From contig JAYJMM010000051.1 in NCBI GenBank assembly GCA_037349105.1, positions 1 through 64,000 of the forward strand: a DNA stretch of 64,000 nucleotides, written 5' to 3'. A model generated the notes under the pieces. The model saw only the letters and a list, made by a program, of their open reading frames with translations. It was not told the DNA's origin and searched no databases. The position numbers and the translations under genes were made by a program. This DNA is from Limnomonas spitsbergensis. Lineage: Eukaryota > Chlorophyta > Chlorophyceae > Chlamydomonadales. Within the stretch, counting starts at the first letter, position 1; each line of letters begins with the position of its first letter. Shown piece after piece: positions 13,101 to 21,200 of this stretch.

Positions 13101-13526
13101 ACATCCACGCATGATCCCTTAACCTTACACCCACATCCATCAGCTAGCTAGGCGATGGAAAACAGGTTTTCCGTGGCCCGTAACCCATCCCTCTCCCTAT
13201 TAGAGGCGACTGGACCCACTTTGCTTCCCGCATCAAGATGTACGGCAGCATCTGGTGCTGTATCCACGCATGATCCCTCAGCCTTAAACCCACATCCCTC
13301 TGATAGGTGATAGGAAACAAGTACCGCGGCCTGTAACCCTCCCCTCTTCCGTCCTCTTTCAGGTGACTGGACCAAGTTTGCATCACGCATCAAGATCTAC
13401 GGCAGCATCTGGTGCTGTATCCACGCACACCCGGGTCACATCCATTACGATATGTTGTTTGATGTTCCGCATTCTGACAAGTTCAACCGGGAGTGGACCA
13501 CATGGGAGCCCACGACCGGGCCTTAA
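4117..13526 (+). CDS. XEG113-like GT77 arabinosyltransferase, C-terminal two thirds (nine exons, 5' end outside window)
   Basis: Putative Golgi glycosyltransferase family 77 enzyme. In plants XEG113 extends arabinose chains on hydroxyproline residues of extensin-like glycoproteins; the algal substrate is inferred. Exons: 4117-4228, 5445-5540, 7171-7348, 8038-8109, 8806-8938, 10595-10718, 11558-11681, 12227-12356, 13363-13526 (TAA). All phases agree and introns are GT-AG. About 376 residues are visible; the plant protein is ~640, so the N-terminal part lies left of position 1. Family landmarks in order: LFRKNSMAFVQEW, WDQNAFN, YDGTLKMGILPVALFA, SGHTFFTQRMHETLKLQPYA, FQFSGTPGKLNRMREFM, GHFALVNHQILRIRNALAI, LVMPQLWC, CPMDHVF, SFFENPRM, and the C-terminal IYGSIWCCIHAHPGHIHYDM. 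The order matches plant XEG113 through the second domain, which RRA-type GT77 enzymes lack. Exon copies littering the introns make automatic annotation unreliable; each exon chosen here is the copy with intact frame and compatible phase. Confidence 0.88.
4229..5444 (+). repeat. Intron 1 with donor-side copies of exon 1 and an acceptor-side copy of exon 2
   Basis: The end of exon 1 (CATTCAACTCACTCTTCAGGAAGTGAG) recurs mutated near 4280 (CATTCAACACGCTCTTCAGG), near 4390 (CATTCGACACGCTGTTCAGG) and weakly near 4550 (TTCTCAAAGTGAGTAA). On the acceptor side, CTCTCAGGAAGACCAAGGAG occurs near 5326 and again at the real exon 2 start (5441). The stretch 4600-5280 has no visible copy or gene. Confidence 0.75.
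5541..7170 (+). repeat. Intron 2: exon-edge copies flanking a G-rich minisatellite
   Basis: Donor-side copies of the exon 2 end occur at about 5668-5735 and 5777-5830, both keeping CTCT(T/A)TTTGCCAG plus GT. A G-rich minisatellite with a unit near 55-65 bp (core GGGATGTAGCTGAGTCCTGG then TGTGTGTAGCTGAGAAGGAG) fills about 5860-6490 in roughly ten copies; its complement gives a spurious Pro/His/Thr-rich ORF. Acceptor-side copies of exon 3 lie at about 6850-6962 and 7017-7135, the second nearly full length (TGGTCACACTTTCTTTATAC...). Confidence 0.8.
7349..8037 (+). repeat. Intron 3 with donor copies of exon 3 and acceptor copies of exon 4
   Basis: The end of exon 3 plus its donor (GGGCTTTGTCTCATTCGAGGTGGGTGGGT) recurs near 7387-7425 and 7458-7490. 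AAAA-rich ~50 bp repeats containing CTTTGTTTCCCCTTA fill 7630-7790. Exon 4's start (CAGATGGATGGTGTGGA) has copies near 7814 and 7915 before the real one at 8038. Confidence 0.75.
8110..8805 (+). repeat. Intron 4 with copies of exon 4 end and exon 5 start
   Basis: Copies of the exon 4 end (GGGACCATGGTGCTGGCCAA) lie near 8175-8220 and 8408-8455. Copies of the exon 5 start, each with a CAG acceptor and GGTCACTTTG, lie near 8542-8640 and 8667-8755; both are disrupted or drift in sequence, whereas the copy at 8806 keeps the full frame. Confidence 0.75.
8939..10594 (+). repeat. Intron 5 with five or more donor-side copies of exon 5 end
   Basis: The exon 5 end (GGTGATGCC...GACAGGTGGTGGGCCCCGCATGCAGGTGGG) recurs near 8970, 9130-9192, 9290-9352, 9468, 9553, 9638 and 9836-9895, with spacers sharing TAGGGTGTAGGG-like text. 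A telomere-like stretch rich in AACCCTGAACCC lies at about 10260-10430. A decayed copy of the exon 6 start (GGCAGCAACGTATAGCTGTC) lies near 10440-10510. Confidence 0.75.
10719..11557 (+). repeat. Intron 6 with donor-side copies of exon 6
   Basis: Partial copies of the exon 6 end occur near 10882-10905 (ACCCAATGTGCCTTGTAAGT) and, longer, at about 10955-11030 (CTGATCCTCCAAGCTGAACG to CCTTTCAAGTGAGC). The rest, 11040-11540, shows no gene; CACCCGTGACAC-like short repeats lie at 11440-11530. Confidence 0.7.
11682..12226 (+). repeat. Intron 7 with two donor-side copies of exon 7
   Basis: The exon 7 end plus its GTGAGT donor is copied at about 11777-11850 and 11905-11985. Both keep GTGGAGATCTGCCCAGTGGG and finish in TGTGGTGGTGAGT. 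The polypyrimidine tract before the acceptor at 12226 is unusually C-rich. Confidence 0.75.
12357..13362 (+). repeat. Intron 8 with copies of exon 8 end and three acceptor copies of exon 9
   Basis: A decayed exon 8 end lies near 12435-12475 (AACAAAGGGTCCAGCAACTT). Exon 9's start is copied three times, at about 12790-12865, 13042-13115 and 13202-13275. All three keep GGCAGCATCTGGTG or a close variant but diverge after CATCCACGCATGATCC, where the real exon continues CACGCACACCCGGGTCAC. Confidence 0.8.
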
Positions 13527-15285
13527 GCAGCAGGAGCAACAACAGCAGCAGCAACAGCAATGACGTTATCACCAAGAACGAGTGACGAGATGCGGCGCAG
13601 CAGCAGCGAAGAGGTAGGAGATGCGGTACAGCAACAGGAGCGGCGGCTACACACGAGTTGGGAGATGCGATACAGCAACAGAAGCGGCGGCTACACACGA
13701 GTTGGGAGATGCGGTACAGCATCAGGAGCGGCGGCTACACACGAGTTTGGAGATGCGGTACAGCAACAGGAGCGGCGGCTACACACGAGTTGGGAGATGC
13801 GGTACAGCAACAGGAGCGGCGGTTACACACGAGCTGGGAGATGCGGTACAGCAACAGGAGCGGCGGCTACACACGAGTTGGGAGATGCGGTACAGCAACA
13901 GGAGCGGCAGGGACATGGTGCTTGTTAAATGTTACGCATCCGGACAAGTTCTAAGTGCAAGTGGACCGCTTGGGAGCCCACCACCGGGCCATGACATGGT
14001 AGCATGATACAGCATGATAGGCGCAATAGGGTTCAGCCCGATTGTACTACGTACGGCGCAATACCGTTCAGCCGGATTGTACCATGGGCCATGATGAGGA
14101 GCAGCAACAACAATGATGGAAGTGTGAACAACATGTGAGGTACGAGATGTGGTACAGCAACAGGAGCGGCAACTGCACCCTACCAGGTAATTCATAATAT
14201 AATAGGGTTACAGGGAAGAGGGGAAGGAACGATGCCCCGAAACGCTGTCTCACCATCACTCTGTTAGGCGACCATGAACAAAGCGTTCAGCACCTTCACT
14301 CCTTCAATCCAGATAATTAATCGGGTGATTGCAGGCCAGATTTGGAAGCCTATTTTTTGTCATCCTGGATACCACAGTGAGCCTGGCTAGGCAAAATTAA
14401 ACTGTCTTCTGCTGCCTCCTGGGTATCTCCTGCTGGGAGTGAATGCAACCCCTGCATGCAAACCTGCCAGGAGGTAAATAATTTAATAAATTATTGCAGT
14501 GCAACCAGTGTGGCTGTAGTGGGAGTGCGACAGCCACCGATTGGGCACTCGCTTCAAGATGCTGATGCAAAACAATCTGCGGGAGACAAATGTATCTCTT
14601 CCTAAACAGTCAGCCCAGACAAGATAAGAATATGGTACCTACGGCTGCCTGTACTAAATTCAATATGTCTGAATTTAAAGAAATGATTGCAGCAGCGACC
14701 CCAGCCTGTCATCTTTGGCAGGCCTATGAAAATAAGCATACCATTCTTGAAGGCAGAGGTAGCTTTAGTCCCCTGCTTTAGTTTAGCCGCCCTGCTTGAA
14801 AGTGTACCTACCTCCACCCCTGGCCAAAACCTGACCTCTACCTGACTCTCTCCCTGAAGCAATGATCCACTCCGACCTGCCCTCCGGCCTGCCTGCCTCT
14901 GTCCCCGGCCAAAACCTGACCTCTACCTGAAGCTATGATCTACTCCGGCCTGCCTGCCACCACCCCCGGCCATAACCTGACCTCTACCCGACCCTCTCCC
15001 TCTGCAGCTGTCATAAACTCTGCCCCTCTATCTCGGCCACCCGTCCAACACATAACCTGACCTGTACCTGTACCCCTCTCCCTCTCTCCCTGCAGCTGGG
15101 ACCAACTCTGCCCCCCTGCTATTGCCCCCATACAATCCCTGACCTGCACCCCCCCTCCCTCTCACCCTGCAGCTATGATAAACTTTTCTCTGCCCTCCAC
15201 CCTGCCTGCCTGCCTACGCCCTCCCCTCTTCCTCACCCTCCCAGCAAATACCCGACCCGTACTCCCTCTCCCCTTCACCCTGCAG
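13527..15285. repeat. Between XEG113-like stop and first UTP10 exon: minisatellite and exon copies
   Basis: A CAG/CAA-rich stretch follows the stop codon. At 13600-13915 there are about six copies of a ~58 bp unit (GATGCGGTACAGCAACAGGA plus GCGGCGGCTACACACGAG). The last exon's end is copied near 13930-13990 (CATCCGGACAAGTTCTAAGT...GGGAGCCCACCACCGGGCC), and the exon 8 end near 14270 (ACCATGAACAAAGCGTTCAG). From 14858 onward come five copies of the UTP10 acceptor region (near 14860, 14933, 15004, 15093, 15169). No additional gene is convincing. An ORF at 14590-14781 is unrecognised. Confidence 0.65.
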
Positions 15286-18200
15286 CTGTGATTAACTCCA
15301 CCCTACAAGGCATGGAGGCTAGCCAAGACCATATCCGCACTGTGCTCCTGGTCCTGGCTCACACCGCGTCGACGCAGCACCACTTGGTTTCCCTCCCTAA
15401 CCTTGCCATCAAGGTATTTCATTTGGGATTGAAGTTATGTGATGTAATACAATGTACGGTAGGAATATACAACTGTTTTATGTTGTGTGCATCTGCCCCC
15501 CCTGGTGGTACTCCCGGTCTGGAGCATGAGATGTTTCTGAAGTATGAGATTTATCCAGAGCATAAGATATAGAGCATGAGATCCAGAGCATGAGACCGAT
15601 CCAGAGCATGAGATATATCCAGAGTATGAGATCCAGAGCATGAGATCCAGTGCATGAGATCCAGAGCATAATATCGGTGGGCTGAGGGTAGATGCTTAAC
15701 CGGCATCCCCAAAGCTTCTGCGTTAGAGCGCCTGCCCCCTTGTGGGGCACCCTCCCATGGGCGCACATTCCAGCAGAAACACCGCAGATGAAAATGCGGA
15801 GCGGTCGTAGGCGGCTCCTCGGCCCCTCTCCGCTTGCCGGAGAGGATCCTGTCGCGGGGACGACTCCCGTTTTGCCGCCCTTGCTGATTCCATCGCCTTG
15901 GGGAGCCCCGTCGGGGCAGTTACCCTTTGGGTCCTACCCAGCACTGGACATTCACACATATCCTGAAGTGTAATCTGCACTGGACATTCACACATTACCT
16001 GAAGTGTAACCTGCACTGGACATTCACGCATAATCTGAAGTGTAACCTGCACTGGACATTCACACATTACCTGAAGTGTAACATGCACTGGACATTCATG
16101 CATTACTTGAAGCGTAACGAAAACTGGGCGTATGCACTCTACATAACACTGAACATTCACACAATGCTGGAAGTGTGACCGGCACTGGACATACACTCTA
16201 CCCAGCACTGGACATAGAAACACATTCTGTACTTAGCTTAGCACTCAACACATACCGATACACATAGCTTACTCTGCTCTCTTGCTTGGATATGTTCAGG
16301 AGTTGCCCCTGCCTAGCTCTCTTGCTTGGATATGTTTCTTGGGTGGTTGGACTCTCACATCGCTGTACCCTCCCCCCCTCTGTCAGGCCCTGCTTGTTTT
16401 GCCAGGTGTTTTCGGCTTGCCTTTGCTGAATTTTCTTGCCTGGGGATTTGTTTCTTGGGTGCTGTTCACCCCTGCGGTGCGCCCCTCCCTCCCCCCGGCA
16501 GGCCCTGCCTGGCTGCGCCTGGCGTTTGGGGCTTGCCTTTGCTCAATCACCTAACCCATATTTGTTTCTTGGTCGACTGCTGACTCTCACATTGTTGCGC
16601 CCCCTCCCTCGGCAGGCCCTGCTTGCCATCCCGGGCCTCACGCGGGAGCTGTCCGCCATGGAAGCAACCCGCGTGCGCGTGCAGCCTCTGCTCCGCCTTC
16701 TTGCCGACACCTTGGTCTCACGCCTCTCCTCATCCAGCTTCCGCGCTGAGGCCGAAGCGGCGCTACTTGACCTTGTCAAGGCAGGCCTGCTGCGCCTGAG
16801 TGCCCAGGGCTTGGCGGAGAAACTTCTTCTAGCTGCCGTCCCGGCCCAGGATGGCGGTGCCGCGCCTGAGTCTGGCAAGAAGCGACGGTCGAGTGAAGCC
16901 GGGCAGGAGTCTGGCTCTGAGACCGCAGCTGCCTTGCTCAAGGCCACTGCCAAGCGTGTGCTCGCAGCCCTTGAGCGTCGCCACCCTGAGGCCGTTGACG
17001 TCGCGATCAACTTGTTGCTGGCGGCCCACGCGGATGGGAGCGGCGCGGCGAAGCCGGGCGCTGCGGCCGCCTCTTCGGACGACGAGGACGGGGCTGCGGG
17101 GGCGCAGGTGGTAAATACAGGGGCTGATGCGCGCCGGCAGGCTGTGTTTGACTTTGTCAACGAGACATTTGCCGGCACGGCTCGCGCGTTGTGCGCGGAC
17201 ACAGGTATGACGGTTGCCGCGGCCGCCAGCGCCCCGCAGGCCGGCATGCGGAAGCTGGCCCTTGAGCAGCTTGACGGCTTGCTGGCCTCAACGACGCTCC
17301 TGGACGAGGCGCGGGCGCACCTTCAGAGCACTGCGCTGGCCGGGATGCGCGACGACGACTGGGGCTGTGTCGCGGCCGTGCTCTCGCTGCAGCAGCTGCG
17401 CTGCTCCCGGCTGTGCAGGCGCTGCTGAGCCGCCTCTCGTCGCTTCTGCTGTTTGACGCGAGGTCTGCAGACTCAACGGCGGTGATGACAGTGGCGAGGC
17501 TGGCGTTGGACGTGGCGGCGCAGCTGGCAGTCCGGGATGGTACCGAGGCCTACCAGAGCACAGCGCTGTTGGCCATCATGGATTTCACTATGGCGCCGCC
17601 GCACGCGCTGTCGGTGGCACGCGCCGCCGTCAAGGCGGCAAAGGCGCTGTCTGCTGGTGCGGCCGACGCGTCGGTGCGGGCGGTATCCGCCGCACTGGGC
17701 CTGTTTGTCAAGCCAGAGGTCCCGGTGCTGGACAAGAAGGAGGCCAAGAAGGATCAGCGGGCACGGCAGACGATTGAGCTTCAAGCCAGCGCGGTGCAGG
17801 GCCTTGCCGCAGCGGCTTTGTTGCATCCGGAGCTGGCAGTGGACCTTGTGCGGCTGGCTCGGCTGGCAGCTGGCAGCGGGGCTGAGCCAGGGCAGGCCCA
17901 CTTGCAGGCGCGCCACCTGATGGTTCTTGGGCTCCACGCCTCGCTGATCACCAAGGGATCTTCTACGGCGGGCAGCGGTGGAAAGACTGGCGGCAAGGCT
18001 GCTTCCTCCAAAGCTGCCACTACATCTCTCGCGGCCTCGCTGCAGGAGCTCTGCGAGATCGAGATCGACGGGCTGGCCGCCTTGGCAGACGGCGAGCAAT
18101 TGTTTCGTGCAGGCGGAGACGGCGAGCTCGCGGCACTGCTGGACGCCGCGTCCGGCGTTCCGACGACGGGGCATCTGAAGCTGATGCAGACTTCTGTCCT

Positions 18201-21200
18201 TTCAGCGCATGCCGCGGTGCTCCCCGGGGCCCTGCTGTCGGCCCTCCAGGTGATAGCTGCCCTTCCGGGCCCCACAGCATCCGCCCCCGGCGCCTCTGGA
18301 CAGCAGCAGCTTCTAGACACCTTCTGCAAGGTATCGGAGCTGCGTCCCGCCGCCGTGTTTGAACAGCACTTGGCACTGCTGCTGCACGCCTCGCTGCCGC
18401 TGGCCAGGGACCAGGTCACCTTTCTGCGGCAGATCTATGGAGGGCCTGCGGGCTGCGTACCTATCAAGGCGCAGATTGCTGCCCTGAAGTTGCATGCCTC
18501 GATGACCGCTGCAGGGCCCGCACCCAGCAGTCGTAAGGCTGCCGCTGCAGCTGCTAACAGCTTTTGCCTGGAGAGTCTGCCTTACTTGCTAGCAGCGGCT
18601 TCCAGCCCGCTCATTGAGGTGCGGTCCGCCGCCGCCGATTGTCTCAAGGCTCTCGCTGGCGAGATGGCGGATGGTCCGTCGCCGTCTCACTCTGCGGCAA
18701 AGGCGGTAGTCTCTGCGCTGGGCGCGCATCCAGCGCTGCTAACGGCGGATGCGGACGCGGCCTCGCGGCTGCTGCTCGGCTGCCTGATGCCGACTAGCAC
18801 TCCAACAGCACCCGCAGGCCTCCTGTCTGGAAAGAAGAGAGTCGGCGGCAAGGCGGCTGCCGCAAAGCAGCTCCAGCAGGGAGCCGGCGGGCTGAGTCAT
18901 CTTTTGGAGCTGGATGAGTCGAACAGAAAGGGCCTGTATGGTCTGCTTTCTGGACTCTTGGAGGGCTTGCCAGGTAGAAGCGCTGCCGACGTCTCGGCCG
19001 CCGAGGCGCTCCTGTCCTGCCTACAGGCTGGTACGGAGTGCGAGGCGGAGTTTGCTGCCTCGATGGAGTTCCAGGCGGCCTTGTTCCACCCGTCCCTGAC
19101 GCTGTTGCAGGCGCTGTTGGCAGCGGCGCCCTCGGCTGGCCCGCAGTGGGTCGAGGCGCTCGATGCGCTCGCGGCGCCGCTAATGAAGGCCGTGGGCGCG
19201 CCAGCGCTCGTTTTCTCGGGCCCGCACGGCACGGTAGCCGCCCGCTGCCTGGCTGCTCTGCTCACCGAGGCGTCCTTTCCGGCGCTGTTGCCCCTTCGTC
19301 TGGCGGCGCTGCGCGCCCTGGCTGCCGAGCCGGCGCTTCTCCCCGCGATGTTTTCCGCTGCGCCGGAGCTGTCGCGCACCTGCTTTGAGGACTTGGTTGC
19401 TGCATCGGTCGGCGATGCAAGCGAGCTCTGCCGCCGTGCGGCGAGGTCAGTGCTGGAGGCGTGCGATGTTTCCGCGGAGGTTGTGGTAAGGATTCTCGAG
19501 GCCGCCCAGCCGGCAGCCCCCGAGGCCTTCCCAGCGGTCCACAGCAGCAAGAAGATGCGATCCAGCAGTAAGGCGTCCGCCACAGCAGACCCGACGGCCA
19601 GGGCAGATGCCACCGCCGCCGCAGTTTTGACCTCAGATGACTTTGGCAAGAACCTCAGACGGGCCGTGATGGTTCTGGAGCTTCTCCAATGGAAGGGCGG
19701 CATCGCGGGTGTCGAGCTGGTGGTCGTGGCGGCGCAGACCCTGCTGGGGAGCCTCATGCCTCTCATCGGGAGCATCTCTGAGCCACATCAGCATGAGGAG
19801 GACGGGCCCGAGGATCCTGCTTCGGAGCAGCAGCAGCCGGCTGCCGCTGCTGGCAGCAGCAGCAGCTCGCTGGCCGGCTATGCCGCGCAGCTGGTCCTGT
19901 CTGGGATTGAAGCGCAGCTGAAGGATCAATCTGCCAATAAGGAGGTCATAGCGCGGCTCGTGCAGGTGCTGCGTCCAGAGCTGGCGGTGCAAGCGGCTCA
20001 GGAGGCTCCTGACAGCTCTGTGCGTAACACGGCGCTGTCGCTGGTCTCGGAGCTGGCGGGGCTGATGCCCGAAGCAGTGCTGGGGCACGTCCTGCAGGTA
20101 TGTACTGAAAAGACAAATGATTCCTCTTTTGCGAGAATCAATCCCGCTGCAGATTGACCTTGCCGATGATTGCTACCTAAGCGCCCATTGCATTGACCTT
20201 GGCTTAAACTTGTGCATGACAAACGGCACTTGGGACATATGTGTCATGATATATGTGTGATACATGCGTGTGATATGTGTTATGATACATGTGTGATATG
20301 TGCTATGTTATACGTGTGATATGTGCTATGATATATGTGTGATACATGTGTGATATGTGTGTCACGTGATAAGTGTGTGATACATGTGTAATATGTGTGT
20401 CACGTGATAAGTGTGTGATACGTGTGATATGTGTGTCGCATAGTAAGTGTGTGATATGTGTTATGATACATGTGTGATACATGTGTGTGATATGTGTGAC
20501 ATATATATGATTATCGCACCCTGCATCCGCCTTGTGTGCATTGAGCTTGCCGATGATTGCTACCAAAGCTTTCACAGTTTATGATACCAATGATTATATC
20601 CACAACATCTGGTTATGAGGCTCGCTCAATGCACTGCACTGGGATCTCTGAGGATGCCCCCTCTGGGAGCTTCACCCCCCCCGCATACCGCCACCACCAC
20701 CACCACGTAAACCGCCCTAGGCAGGTGATGTCTGTCATGAACCGAAGGCTGTGGTGCAAAACAATAAACACAATGCCCTTATCGCATCCTATGTTTTCTT
20801 TCTCGGTAGGTGCTGTCCGTCATCAACCGCAGCGCAGCGGTGCAGGACGATCAGCACTCTCAACAAGTCTCTGCAGCCGCCATGCTGGCCCTGGTGCCGG
20901 CATGGCTGGCGGCTGGACGCGATGCCGCTGAGCTTTGGAGCGAGGTGGTGGGCGTGCTGCCGAGTGTCATGTCACACCGCAGGCCGGCTCTGCTGGCTGC
21001 TCTGATGGCCGCGATGCCGCAGGTGAGCGTCAGGAAGTGCTTGGGGTGTTATATATGGGAAATGCTGCTCAAAGTTGTGTCTTAACGTTCTTGGGTGCAT
21101 ACCAATGCTGATAGCCCTGGCCAATCATATGAGGCAGGGTAAAGCGCATCTAGATCATACATGCCGGTGAGCAGAGAGAGAGAGGATGCAAGTGGATATC

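Noticed and set aside
13560..14007. Plus-strand ORFs with YTRVGRCGTA-type repeats
   Set aside because: Three overlapping frames all open across the ~58 bp minisatellite; no independent coding evidence.
16543..17247. Ser/Ala-rich minus-strand ORF opposite UTP10 (others at 18897-19775 and 24754-25635)
   Set aside because: Antisense shadows of GC-rich UTP10 exons; the sense strand matches a known family.
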